Positions 1 through 10,760 are shown, counted from the stretch's first letter. The stretch: DNA of 64,000 nucleotides from Alviniconcha marisindica (GCA_018857735.1 JABMCL010003094.1:1-64000), one strand, 5' to 3'. The notes: a model not told the origin generated them from the letters alone. Program-made: numbers and translations.

Positions 1-2390
1 GCATCTTTTTGTTTGGTCTGAGCATAACATCTGGGATTGCTTCTGTGTAGTCGTTACAACTACAGTATAAGAAAAAGGTATGTGCTGTCTGAATCCAGCA
101 TGAGGAGAAAGTAAATTCTCACTGATCCAGCCAGCAAAGTGTATGAGAAACTCCTGACTATGATCAGCATGGGGAGTGTAAGAGAAACACCTTACCGGAA
201 CTAGCATGAGGAGTGTAAGGGAAACTCCTCACTAAAACTAGTATGAGGTGTGTAAAAAATGTTGTTGTTAAAAAAACTTACTAAAACTAGCATCAGGAAT
301 GTAAGAGAAACTCCTCAATGAAACTAGCATCAGGAGTGTAAGAGAAACTCCTCACTAAAACTAGCACGAGGAGTGCAAGAGAAACTCCTCACTAAACTGA
401 ACAAGCAAGAGGAATTCAGTTTGAGAAGCTCTTCATTAAACTAGCATCAGGAGTGTAAGACAAACTCCTTACAAAAATTAACATCAGGTGTGTAAGAGAA
501 ACTCCCACTAAACATAGCATGAGGTGTGTGATAGAAACTGAACCAGCATGAGAAATGTATGAGAAACACCTCACTAAAATTGATATCAGGAATGCAAAGG
601 AAACTCCTAACAGAAACTAGCATAAGGTGTGTTAGAGAAACTCCTCACACTTGAAAAACTAGCACCAGGCGTGTAAGAAAAAGTCCTGACTAAAACCACT
701 GACTGAGCACAAGGTGTGCAAGAGAAACTTCTCACTAAGCTGAATCAACTAGAGGAATGAGAAACGCCCCACTAAAACTGGCATCAGGAGTGTAAGATGA
801 ACTTCTCACTAAAATTAGCATCAGAGATGTAGAACTTCTCACCATAATTAGCATGAGGAGTGTAAGAGAAACTCCTCACTAAAACTAGCATGAGGAGTGT
901 AAGAGAAACTCCTCACTAAAACTAGCATGAGGAGTGTAATAGAAACTCCTCAATAAAACATGAGGCTCCTCACTAAAACTAACACCAGAAGAGTAAGTAA
1001 ACCTCCTCACAAAACTAGCATCAGCAATGTAAGAGAAACTCCTCACTAAAACTCGTATGAGGAGTGTAAGTGAAACTCCTCACTAAACCTACAATCAGAA
1101 GTGTAAGAGAAAATCCTCACAAAACTAACATGATGTGTGTAAGAAAAACTCCTCACTAAAAGTGTCATGGGGAGTGTAAAAGAAACTCCTTATTAAAACT
1201 AGCACCAGGAGTGTAAGAGAAACTCCTCACTAAAACTAGTATCCGGGGTGTAAGAGAAACTCCTCACTAAACATAGCGTGAGGTATGTAAGAGTAAGTAA
1301 GTAAGTTTTACGCCAGGTCAACCAGTGGTGTGCAAGACAAATCCCTCATTAAACTGAACCAGCAAGAGGAATGTATGAGAAATTCCGCAGTAAAACTGGC
1401 ATCAGGAGTGTCAGAGAAACTCCCTACTAAACCTAGCATGAGGTGTGTAAGAAAAACTCTTCACTAAAACTAGCATCAGGAGTGTAAGAGAAACTCCTCA
1501 TTAAAACTAGCATCAGGAGTGTAAGAGAAACTCCTCATTAAAACTAGCATCAGGAGTGCAAGAGAAACTCCTCACTAAACTGAACAAGCAAGAGGAATTC
1601 AGTTTGAGAAGCTTCCCCATTAAACTAGCATCAGGAGTGTAAGACAAACTCCTTACAAAAACTAGCACAAGGAGTGTAATAGAAACTCCTCACTAAACAT
1701 AGCATGAGGTGTGTGATAGAAACTTCTCACTAAACTGAACAAGCATGAGAAATGTATGAGAAACACCTCACTAAAACTGACATCCCGAATGCAAAAGAAA
1801 CTCCTAACAAAAAACTAGCATAAGGTGAGTTAGAGAAACTCCTCAGTCACACTTGAAAAACTAGCACCAGGCGTGTAAGAAAAAGTCCTGATTAAAACCA
1901 CTGACTGAGCACAAGGTGTGCAAGTCTTGGAAACTCCTCACTATGCTGAATCAACTAGAGGAACGAGAAACGCCCCACTAAAACTGGCATCAGGAGTGTA
2001 TGATGAACTTCTCACTAAAACTAGCATCTCGGAAATGTAAAACTTCTCACTATAATTAGCAAGAGGAGTGTAAGAGAAACTCCTCACTAAAACTAGCATG
2101 TGGAGTGTAGCAGAAACTCCTCAATAAAACATGAAGGATATTAGAACAGCTCCTCACTTAAACTAGCATGAGGAGTGTATCAGAAACTCCTCAATAAAAC
2201 ATGAAGGATATTAGACAGCTCCTCACTAAAACTAGCACCAGGAGTAAGTAAAACTCCTCGCAAAACTAGCATCAGCAACTCCTCACTAAAACTAGCATGA
2301 GGAGTGTAAGAGAAACTCCTGACTAAACCTACAATCAGAAGTGTAAGAGAAAATCCTCACAAAACTAGAATCATATGTGAAAGAAGAGAG
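1..2390. repeat. 37-bp hairpin minisatellite with higher-order structure
   Basis: About 60 diverged copies of a 37-bp unit; for example the unit start gcatgagg recurs at 850 and 887. Each good unit holds the dyad TGAGGAGT ... ACTCCTCA around a 9-nt spacer, so each can fold into a hairpin. A larger block is itself duplicated: the rare variant gaggaattcagtttgagaag occurs at about 411 and again at about 1592, roughly 1.18 kb apart, with the same order of variants around it. No coding sequence is visible here. Confidence 0.95.
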
Positions 2391-2436
2391 AGAGACAGAG
2401 AGACAGGCAGACAGGCAGACAGACAGACAGACAGAG
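2391..2436. repeat. GA/CAGA simple repeat
   Basis: A short run of gagaga followed by imperfect cagacaga tetranucleotides directly borders the end of the 37-bp minisatellite. Confidence 0.85.
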
Positions 2437-2444
2437 ACTGTTGC

Positions 2445-2640
2445 TTTCACACAGCTCATCGCCGACTTGCTGTTAGGGCCCGAAACCGGCTATGCTAACT
2501 TTTGACACGGTACGCGAGTGCTCTCCCTTGTGAAGGAGCGCGAGCAGCGTTCTGGGAGTGGGAGGTTCGGAAAGGACCAAACTGCACCAACTCGACAGTC
2601 TGTCGTTTGTTGTGCTGGTGGTGGAATGTTAAAGAGGTAA
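2445..2640 (+). promoter_or_regulatory. Probable 5' end (promoter / untranslated exon) of the zinc-finger locus
   Basis: This is the first non-repetitive, CpG-richer block before the zinc-finger exons (gtacgcgag, ggagcgcgagcagcg, with gtctttcgcggg just downstream). A good donor, AAAGAG|GTAAAA, lies at about 2636 and could end an untranslated first exon spliced to the start-codon exon near 3.67 kb. No TATA box or initiator is convincing, so the assignment is by position and base composition only. Confidence 0.35.
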
Positions 2641-3176
2641 AATACCACTGCCTCTCTGTGTGCTTTTCATTCCTTTGGTCGCAAACACGTCTTTCGCGGG
2701 ATATCCGGGAAAGAGAAATTGTGTCAATGCGTCTGTCCGGATTGCGGAATTGTGTGACACCGATAGTAATATATATATATATCTGTCCAGTATTTGCTGC
2801 TGGAAACATCTGCAACAGACATGACACATTCTTGTGGTAATATCAGTTATCACTAGCAGTAAACGTTACTCGCGTCAAAAACATTACACAGTGGTCCGTA
2901 CATTCTTTCAGCCTTGCCACTGAATGCCTACAAATAATTGTTTATAGCTCTAGGTTTTGTCTCGATCAGGATTGGTTGGATAGATTCATAGAAAGATCCA
3001 GTTTTTGTTTGACTGTAACTTAAACCTCAAGTGTGAAGTACCAGCAGAACAGCAAAAGCAAGGAAAGAAGTTACGTGTTTAGTTTTGACTTGCTGATTAT
3101 TCATTCCATAGGTAATCGTAGAATAAAAAGCCTGATTGTACTAAAATTTTTTATAAGAAAATGCTTCTGTGTGATT

Positions 3177-3262
3177 GATTGTGTGTGTGTGTGTGCGTGT
3201 GTGTGTGCGTGTGTGTGTGTGCGTGTGTGTGTGTGTGTGCGTGTGTGTGTGTGTGTGAACTG
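3177..3262. repeat. (GT)n microsatellite
   Basis: Alternating GT with occasional C interruptions. A second pure (GT)n tract lies at about 3500-3563. Confidence 0.95.
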
Positions 3263-3495
3263 TGCAGGTGTGTGTCACTGTGTGTATGTGTGTATTTTCC
3301 ACAAGCATTTGAGTTGACACAAGTTGGTGCTTTGTTCATTGTTTCTTTCACTAGTTTCAGTCAGTATTGTTACTCTCAATTTTTTTAGGTGCATCTCATT
3401 CTAGTACACAGCTCTGGAGATCAACCTGCTATTAGTATATATATGACAATACATTATATTTATATATATAGCTCTATATACAATAATATAGTTGC

Positions 3496-3499
<4 letters not shown>

Positions 3500-3563
<64 letters not shown>
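3500..3563. repeat. (GT)n microsatellite
   Basis: Nearly uninterrupted TG dinucleotide run of about 64 bp, roughly 100 bp before the acceptor of the first coding exon. Confidence 0.95.
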
Positions 3564-3564
<1 letters not shown>

Positions 3565-3692
3565 GTTTTCAGATTAGTGAAGACAGCAGACCACTGCTCA
3601 TATAATATATATATAGTGTGGGTATGGGTGTGTGGGTGTAAATTTTCAGTAAGATTGGCAGTCTAAGTAAAGGTCTTGGTCAAGATGTGATC

Positions 3693-3993
3693 ATGATGGC
3701 TGACCAGCCTGTGGACCTGAAGGCTGTGGACTGCTCAGTGAAAAACAAGTTTCGCTGGGACTGGCTGCAGAGAAGAGCCTCGCTCAGTGACCAGACCTAT
3801 TCTCTGGCTGAATGCATCCGCAAAGTGAACCTGCCGGGCCGGGCCGGGTGCTGTGTGTGTGGTGTAATGACATCATCAACTACGGGGGGACCGGGTGCAA
3901 CTCCCTGTTGATGCACACAAGGACTAAAAAGCACCAGTACAGAGCCCTAGCACATGGGAAATCTGACAGACTGACAGAAATATACTTATAATC
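3693..3993 (+). pseudogene. Exon A: first CCHH finger module, frameshifted
   Basis: An ATG at 3693 (with a second at 3696) opens a frame encoding VDLKAVDCSVKNKFRWDWLQ and then a KVNLPG stretch. At the GC-rich repeat gggccgggccggg (about 3834-3848) homology jumps to another frame. That frame continues VLCVWCNDIINYG, then a histidine pair (H-x5-H), and runs to a TAA near 3990. Exon B shows the same module uninterrupted, so the expected protein is clear and the break is real in this sequence. An acceptor (aattttcag) lies near 3650. I see no good donor after the module. It is either a decayed exon, the start of a degenerate gene copy, or an assembly indel in a GC homopolymer-like stretch. Confidence 0.5.
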
Positions 3994-4142
3994 TTAACAT
4001 ATCTAACTAACAGAAATATACTTATAATCTAACATATCTAACAGAAATATACTTATAATCTAACATATCTAACTAACAGAAATATACTTATAATCTAACA
4101 TATCTAACTAACAGAAATATACTTATAATCTAACATATCTGA
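3964..4142. repeat. About 35-bp tandem repeat after exon A
   Basis: Five copies of a unit containing acagaaatatacttataa. The first unit overlaps the end of the exon A reading frame, including its TAA. Confidence 0.85.
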
Positions 4143-4634
4143 CTCTAAATTTGATTGCTCTGAGGAGTGAGGGTTTTTAATTATTTGTGTAAAATTTAGT
4201 ATAAATTTATAAAATGTTTGTATACATACATGTATATCTGGTTACAGACCTAGGAGTGTGTGCAGCTTTACATATGTGCTTGACTTCATAAATGTCAATC
4301 AAACATTTTGATAATTTTATTTTGTGTATTGTTGAACCTGTAATGTAATTCAAATATAATTTATGATCGATAAGCAAGAAAATGATAATGTTAATTTTGC
4401 CAGAAAAATAGTTTGGCTATGTTTTATTTCTAAAGTATCCTTTCTTTACTCAAAAGATGACCCCATACAGTTCTGTTTATTTTAATTTTTGTGTGTGATT
4501 GACAGATTTAGAGCGTATGGGAAATTATGAATGTGTGCATGAATGAACAAAACCATCCACATTTTCTTGTGCATTTATTTGTATAAATCATGTCACTTTG
4601 CACAAATCAAGCATCTTAATTCTTACCATATCAG
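4143..4634. other. AT-rich intron sequence, nothing recognised
   Basis: AT-rich DNA between the exon A repeat and the exon B acceptor (taccatatcag). No open frame, repeat family or RNA structure stands out. Confidence 0.5.
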
Positions 4635-5075
4635 GAAGGGATCATGGGATTGCGGAGAAGTCTGCAGCGACAAAGGACCGAGATGACACCATTCTGTTTC
4701 CTGACAAAGCCAAGCATCTGGCCTTTAAGAAGTTGGATAGTTCCGTGAAGAGCAAGTTCCGCCTCAAGTGGCTGCAGAAGGTAGTGTATGTCGGAGAGCG
4801 GCGGTACCACTTTAAGGACAGCCTGCAGAAAGTGACCTTGCTGGGTCAGGCGCTGTGCGTCTGGTGTGACGACCTGGTGAACTATGGCTCCAGTGGGGCC
4901 AAGCCTCTGGACTCTCGCATGCGCTCTCTGAAACACATAGACAGCGCCGTTGTCGTCCTTGGAGAGGCCAAGGCAGGGTCGGGGGATGCAGGCTCGTCTG
5001 ATGAAGCGGATCAGCCCGTTTATTCCATTCAGCTTGGACAGCCTGCCGCTGTAAATGACAGTGCTCATACAACAG
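4635..5075 (+). CDS. Exon B: second CCHH finger module, intact
   Basis: The acceptor atatcag|GA precedes an open frame of 147 codons that enters and leaves in phase 1 and ends at AACAG|gtgtgt. The protein contains LDSSVKSKFRLKWLQ, a DSLQKVTLLGQ stretch and CVWCDDLVNYGSSG followed by a late histidine. This is the clean copy of the module in exons A and C/D: an FR-x-x-WL core, then Cys-x2-Cys and His. The pattern resembles BED/TTF-type transposon-derived zinc fingers, but I cannot assign a named family. An acidic, Ser-rich tail follows. The donor is the first GT of a long (GT)n tract, so the 5' splice site sits at the edge of a microsatellite. Confidence 0.7.
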
Positions 5076-5095
5076 GTGTGTGTGTGTGTGTGTGA

Positions 5096-5149
<54 letters not shown>

Positions 5150-5270
5150 TGTGTGTGATTTTGCATGTGGTGTGTGTGTGTGTGTGTGTGTGTGCAAATA
5201 TGTATATATGTGTGTGTGTGTGTGTGCATGCAAGCATGTGTGTGTGTGTGTGTGTGGTGTGTGCACCTCT
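5075..5270. repeat. (GT)n microsatellite starting at the exon B donor
   Basis: GT/TG repeat with short interruptions (gtgag, gattttgcatg, caaatatgtatata, catgcaagcat) running about 190 bp from the splice donor. Confidence 0.95.
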
Positions 5271-5689
5271 TTAAAGGAAAGTAGCAGGTAGTTGTATGGT
5301 GGGTGGCGTGATGGGGATGGGAAAGGGGCAGGGTGTTTGCTAATGGACCTCTAGTATTACAGGTATAGACAGCCATGCATCAGACCAGTGGCAGTATGAG
5401 TAATTGTCTGCCCAGCCTCCGTGAACCACTTTCACCACCTTATAGATGTCACACCAGTTTGAAAAATGTCTAGCATGATCACTGTATGTACATAACTTGC
5501 AACATGCATGTCTGGATTGGTCTAATATGGTTGAATCCAGTGTTGTTGTTGGTTCACCTGTTGGTGTCGCATCTTGCGTGCAGTCAACATGAACTTTTTA
5601 GTTTTATTGTCTAAAAGATCAATCATTTATCATTATGAAATGAGCAGTTTTTAGTTGTTTGTGAAAGTGTTTTCTCGTGTGTCTGTTAG
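5271..5689. other. Intron sequence, nothing recognised
   Basis: Unique-looking sequence ending in the tandem acceptors gtctgttag and gtag before exon C. Confidence 0.45.
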
Positions 5690-5884
5690 GTAGGTCAAGG
5701 TCAGTGGGCAAGGTAGGACAGCACTTCACTCTGACCCGCACAAAGGGGTGCCCCTGCAGCTGCTGGAGAGGTCACTGAAGAACCGTTTCCGCTGCAGCAC
5801 TGCGAATGGCTGGAGAACAAGGCCAGCTTTGAGATGGAGTACCGCCTGGGTGACTGCCTTAAAAAGATTGATGCACCTGGACAG
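5690..5884 (+). pseudogene. Exon C: third CCHH module, N-terminal half, with frame breaks
   Basis: From the acceptor gtctgttag the frame that matches exon B's phase reads GRSRSVGKVGQHFTLTRTKG. Module homology then continues in a second frame (VPLQLLERSLKNRFR) and finally in a third (WLENKASFEMEYRLGDCLKK, then IDAPGQ). The switches fall at aaaggggtgcccc (about 5746) and at tgcagcactgc (about 5796), where an 8-bp near-repeat would account for the second. The exon ends at GGACAG|gtgagg in phase 0, which fits exon D. Two breaks in one short exon mean pseudogenisation or local sequence error. Confidence 0.5.
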
Positions 5885-5994
5885 GTGAGGACGATGTCAT
5901 TGTCCTGCTGCATGGTTCCATGACTATTACCACAGAGCTGCCAGTCATACTTCTCCTGCCAGCTAACAACTTGGACATTTGGAACTTTCTGTCA

Positions 5995-6285
5995 CTGTCA
6001 CTGTCAGGCCACTCTGTTACTGTCATTGTGTCAGGCAACTGTCACTGTGTCAGGTCACTCTGTCGCCATCACTGTGTCAGGCCTCTGTCACTGTCACTGT
6101 CAGGCCACTGTCACTGTGTCAGGCAACCGTCACTGTGTTAGGCCACTCTGTCACTGTAACTGTGTCAGACAACTCAGTCACTGTCACTGTCTGGCCATTC
6201 TGTCACTGTCACTGTCAGGCCACTCTGTCACTATGTCAGGCCACTCTGTCACTGTCACTGTGTCAGGCAACTCAGTCACTGTCAA
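5995..6285. repeat. Short tandem repeat (cactgtcactgtgtcaggc)
   Basis: About a dozen variable-length copies of a 20-24 bp unit built from cactgt and gtcagg blocks, inside the intron after exon C. Confidence 0.85.
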
Positions 6286-6289
6286 GAAA

Positions 6290-6640
6290 ATGATGATTTG
6301 GATCTGTGACCTTATAACTCCAGCAGTCATGTGTGTATACATGCAGTGTGTAAATATGTTAATGAGTTCCTACTTAACACACTGCAGGTATGCCAGCACC
6401 AATAACTGAATGGGATAAGTGGACAGTCTTCATTTATCGGTGTTTACCTGTCTGTCAGTTGCTTCAGAAAGGGGTTAAAAAATTCCACAGGTTTTGGGTT
6501 ATCCTATTAAAATCGGCATTCTGTTTTACCTTTTGATTGTACGGATGTTATATGAGTTGAGGTTTATGATACAGGTGATGTTATCTGAAGTGACATTTCT
6601 GCCTCTCAACTCCATTGACTAATCCATGAGTTGACATTAA
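6290..6640. other. Intron sequence, nothing recognised
   Basis: No repeat or coding signal seen between two minisatellites. Confidence 0.4.
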
Positions 6641-7627
6641 ACACACAGGTGATGATGTGTATCCGGTGCATTCACCCATCAACTAGACGCTTGTTGTACT
6701 TACATAATTAATGAGTTGACATTAAACACACATGTGATGAAGTCACCACATCAACTAAACAATTCTGAAACCTGTATAATTACTGTGTCTTAACATTAAC
6801 CACAAGGGATGTATATCTGATGTAGTCACCCCATCAGCTGCACAGTCCCCATACCTGTATGTCTAACGTGTTGTTAAAAACACAGGTAATGTGTATCTGG
6901 TGCAGTCACCCCATCAGCTACAGTTTCCATACCTGTAACCCCATCAGCTGCGCAGTCCCCATACCTGTATAACTAACGTGTTGTTAAAAACACAGGTGAT
7001 GTGTATCTGGTGCAGTCACCCCATCAGCTACAGTTCCCATACCTGTATGACTAACATGTTGCTGTTAATCACACAGGTGATGTGTATCTGGTGCAGTCAC
7101 CCCATCAGCTACAGTTTCCATACCTGTAACCCCATCAGCTGCACAGTCCCCATACCTGTATGACTAACATGTTGTTAAAAACACAGGTGATGTGTATCTG
7201 GTGCAGTCACCCCATCAGCTACAGTTCCCATACCTGTATGACTAATGTGTTGTTAAAAACTCAGGTGATGTGTATCTGGTGCAGTCATCCCATCAGCTAC
7301 ACAGCCTCCATACATGTATGACTAACATGTTGTTAATCACACAGGTGATGTGTATCTGGTGCAGTCGCCCCTTCAGCTACCTGTATGCCTAACATGTTGC
7401 TGTTAATCACACAGGTGGTGTGTATCTGGTGCAGTCACCCCATCAGCTACACAGTTATGTTGTTGTTAAACACACAGATGATGTGTATCTAGTGAAGTCA
7501 CCCCATCAGCTACACAGTTCCCATACCTGTATGCCTAACATGTTGCCGTTAATCACACAGGTGATGTGTATCTAGTGCAGTCACCCCATCAGCTACCTGT
7601 ATGACTAACATGTTGTTAATCACACAG
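6640..7627 (+). repeat. Minisatellite made of copies of the exon D acceptor and half-finger
   Basis: About 12 copies, 65-110 bp apart, of cacacag followed by gtgatgtgtatctggtgcag and tcaccccatcagctac. This is the 3' splice site and first 12 codons of exon D (VMCIWCSHPISY). Several copies keep the AG acceptor and an open frame through more than one unit. The array runs directly into the real exon at 7628. Confidence 0.9.
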
Positions 7628-7763
7628 GTGATATGTATCTGGTGCAGTCACCCCATCAACTATAGCGCGAGTGGGCTGAAGGCGCTGGAGGACCACATGC
7701 AGAGCGCGAAACACGTCAGGAATGCCCGTCTAGTGATGGAGGCCCAGGCCATGATTGCGTCAG
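7628..7763 (+). CDS. Exon D: third CCHH module, C-terminal half
   Basis: The acceptor cacacag|GTG and donor GTCAG|gtacag bound a 136-bp exon (phase 0 in, phase 1 out). It reads VICIWCSHPINYSASGLKAL, then H and AKH, supplying the Cys-x2-Cys and His-x5-His of the module whose first half is in exon C (junction APGQ|VICIWC). In exon B the same module is not split, so the intron is specific to this copy. The exon leaves in phase 1, which matches exon E. Confidence 0.7.
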
Positions 7764-7887
7764 GTACAGCAGGCAGTGCAAGCAGACAGCCGTGTGGTGG
7801 GCTTGTTGCCTTACAGAAAAAAAATTACATGTGTGTACTTGCTCTGTATGGTGTTATATCTGTAGGTGTGTTTGGGTGTCTCTCCCT

Positions 7888-7911
7888 CCCCCCCCCCCCC
7901 CCCCCCCCCCA
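7888..7911. repeat. Poly-C tract
   Basis: A run of about 22 C residues in the intron after exon D. Confidence 0.9.
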
Positions 7912-8334
7912 GCCCCCCACCTTAATCAATTCTTTTTGTATCTGAACAAGATCCAAACACATAAAAGGTTCAAAAGAACACTATTTATTAAAACAAAAAC
8001 AGTCTTCAAATTCTTGGGGTAATCCCCTTTATCAAGCTACAAAACGACACTTAAACAACAGGTAAAGGGTGTAAAACTATGAAAAATGAGGTGAAAAGCT
8101 AAACCACTTATCTGTTTTTGGTTAAGCTATGTTGTTTACCTGTCCAGTGCTTGGAAGATTGTTGGCATGACAAAGATATTCTTGTTTCAGATTTTTGTAT
8201 CAGAACAGTTTGTTTTTTCACTATGTCCAGTTGATCAGCATGGTGTTAACTGATTAACATGAATGCATTTGTGAGTGGACTTGACACCATTCCACAATCC
8301 CCATGAAGTCTTTCTGAACCAGCAATAAAGTTAT

Positions 8335-8490
8335 TTTGTAAATAAGATCTTTCTTTTTGACAGCCCCACTTGTAGTCAGACTACACACGGATTATACATG
8401 ACATTGATTAGGGAAGAGACATGACTGGCAGTAAAGTTATTTTGTTAATGAGATCTTTCTTTTTGACAGCCCCACTTGTAGTCAGAATAC
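8335..8490. repeat. 117-bp tandem duplication with an acceptor-like site
   Basis: The block gatctttctttttgacag, ccccacttgtagtcag and the DNA around it occurs twice, at about 8346 and 8451. Each copy contains a strong polypyrimidine-AG. A 52-codon open stretch follows the second copy, but no donor or homology supports an exon. Confidence 0.7.
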
Positions 8491-8499
8491 GGACAGATT

Positions 8500-9299
8500 A
8501 TGTATGACTTTGACTGGGGGAGAGACACAACAGACCTGGAGAACTGACGGGCAGACCACAACTTTGGCCTTCCTCACGTACTCACTGATCCGGCCACAGA
8601 AAGGGAAAAGAAATGGGAAGTCCTGACTGGCACTGTTTAGCATCCCTGTTTGAAGACCCCCGAGGGTGCACTAGTGTCCTGGGCATGCCAGAGTGAAGGG
8701 AATGACCAAACGGGTAGACAGGCAGGTAAAGGTAACCAACACAAGTGGCGTGCATCTTGGAAGATCTGAAGTGTTGAGGACCTTGAGACACTAAATGCTT
8801 GCACAAAGCTGAGCACATGACACCATTGATCGCTTGGAGGAGAGAGGAGTAGGAAGAGGAAGCACTGTGTAATCTTCCTTGAAAGGTCAAGAAAGGACCG
8901 TCATCAGTGAGACCAACACTGGAACTGTTTCAGAGGTAACTGTGGGGAACCTGAGAGATGGGGTGGAGATCGTAGATCTGTTTCCCAGAGTGTGTAAAAC
9001 CATCTTGAACTGAGCCACATGTTGGCCAATAATAATAGTGGAAATTTGTAAGCCACCTTTTCTGTGGTTTCAAAGTGTTGAACAAACATAACACATATAA
9101 TGTGCATCAAGAGAGAATGTTATCCACAATTTAAGTTTTAACAAACAGATAACACATAATGTAAACATCAACAAGGGTTCAAACACAAGGATGTGCAAGA
9201 TGTGTACAGGTGTGTCATTAGTTCCACCACAAAACCAAAACAGCTGCACACACTTCACGTTAATCACTGAATCCGTGCTTTGTCTGTGTCTCCCAACAG
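8500..9299. other. Intron sequence before exon E
   Basis: No convincing exon, repeat family or RNA gene recognised. It ends in the acceptor gtctcccaacag. Confidence 0.4.
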
Positions 9300-9516
9300 C
9301 CCTGAATCAGATGACAGACGAGGAGAAATCGGGCAGCAGGGTGGTTGGGGAGACAGTCGGGCGGACCACCACCTCCACCTCCACTGCAGTGCCGCCAGCT
9401 GTGCGTGGAGCTGGACCTGGCGCACAGGCAGACACTGGCAACTCGACAACACCGTGCAGCCTCTGGCTGGAGAAGGACAGAGCTACAACAGCTCTTGGAT
9501 CAAAATGGCCAGGCTG
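9300..9516 (+). pseudogene. Exon E: linker exon, frame changes inside
   Basis: The entry phase from exon D gives ALNQMTDEEKSGSRVVGETV. The frame that leaves at GGCTG|gtaaga in the phase needed by the next exon reads RQLCVELDLAHRQTLATRQH and later LLDQNGQAG. These are different frames, so the 217-bp exon is out by one base somewhere between about 9365 and 9400, in a run of cacc/cctcca. By position it corresponds to exon I of the downstream copy. The leucine-rich second part looks like a short coiled coil. Confidence 0.45.
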
Positions 9517-9624
9517 GTAAGATCTGAACCTGTCGGGTTGATTCATTTGTCCTTTTTTTTGAAGCCCCCGGGGGGTATTTTGTTGCTCAGCAGTTGTTTT
9601 GGGCAGGATTTTTTCGGGGAGGCT

Positions 9625-10492
9625 TGTTGTCTGGGCATGGCATTGTTGTCTGGGCACGGCATTGTTGTCTGGGCACGCATTGTTGTCTGGGCACGGCATT
9701 GTTGTCTGGGCATGGCATTGTTGTCTGGGCACAGCATTGTTGTCTGGGCACGTTGTCTGGGCACGTATTGTTGTCTGGGCATGGTGTTGTCTGGGCACAG
9801 CATTGTTGTCTGGGCATGGCATTGTTGTCTGGGCACGGCATTGTTGTCTGGGCATGGCATTGTCTGGGCACGGTATTGTTGTCTGGGCACAGCATTGTTG
9901 TCTGGGCATGGCATTGTTGTCTGGGCATGGCATTTTTCTGGGCATGGCATTGTTGTCTGGGCATGGCACTGTTGTCTGGGCATGGCATTGTTGTCTGGGC
10001 ATGGCATTACTGTTTGGGCACGGCATTGCTGTCTGGGCACAGCATTGTTGTCTGTGTGCAGCATTGTTGTCTGGGCATGGCATTGTTGTCTGTGTGCAGC
10101 ATTATTGTCTGTGAACAGCATTGTTGTCTGTGTGCAGCATTGTTGTCTGGGTGCAGCATTGTTGTCTGTGAACAGCATTGTTGTCTGGGTGCAGCATTAT
10201 TGTCTGAACAGCTTAGTCTGGAACAGCATTGTTGTCTGTGTGCAGCTTTGTGTCTGGCGCTTGTTGTCTGTGGCAGCATTGTTGTCTGTGTGCAGCATTG
10301 TTGTCTGTGTGCAGCATTATTGTCTGTGAACAGCATTGTTGTCTGTGTGCAGCATTGTTGTCTGTGTGCAGCATTGTTGTCTGTGAACAGCATTGTTGTC
10401 TGTGTGCAACATTGTTGTCTGTGTGCAGCATTGTTGTCTGTGAACAGCATTGTTGTCTGTGAACAGCATTGTTGTCTGGGCACTGCATTGTT
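9625..10492. repeat. 19-21 bp minisatellite, stop-free in all six frames
   Basis: More than 40 copies of gcattgttgtctgggcacg-type units. The linker drifts from gggcatg/gggcacg on the left to tgtgtgcagc/tgtgaacagc on the right, so the array has at least two unit types in separate zones. Because the period is not a multiple of three and the unit lacks stops on both strands, long open frames appear in every frame. None is likely to be a gene. Confidence 0.95.
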
Positions 10493-10564
10493 TGTGCATA
10501 ACTTGCATGCTTGAAAACAAAAGGCACTTTTGCATTATTAAGGGAAACCTTTTGGTTTGGTTTG

Positions 10565-10572
10565 GGTGTGTG

Positions 10573-10628
<56 letters not shown>
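10565..10628. repeat. (GT)n microsatellite
   Basis: Pure GT run of about 60 bp. Confidence 0.95.
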
Positions 10629-10632
<4 letters not shown>

Positions 10633-10760
10633 TCTGTTCCCTGTCTTTTAAGATTTGATTGATTTCTTCTAGTCAACCATCTTCAATTAACCTAAAAAAA
10701 AAAATAACATGCATTCTGACTTGGTGGGTGTCCATGTAAATCTGTTTTCTGCCTTTCCAG

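Noticed and set aside
8468..8627. 52-codon open stretch after a good acceptor-like site
   Set aside because: No donor, no homology, and the acceptor lies in a local duplication; insufficient support.
9280..10514. Long open frames in all frames over the 19-bp array
   Set aside because: Pure consequence of a stop-free repeat unit whose length is not a multiple of three; no start context, splice logic or homology.
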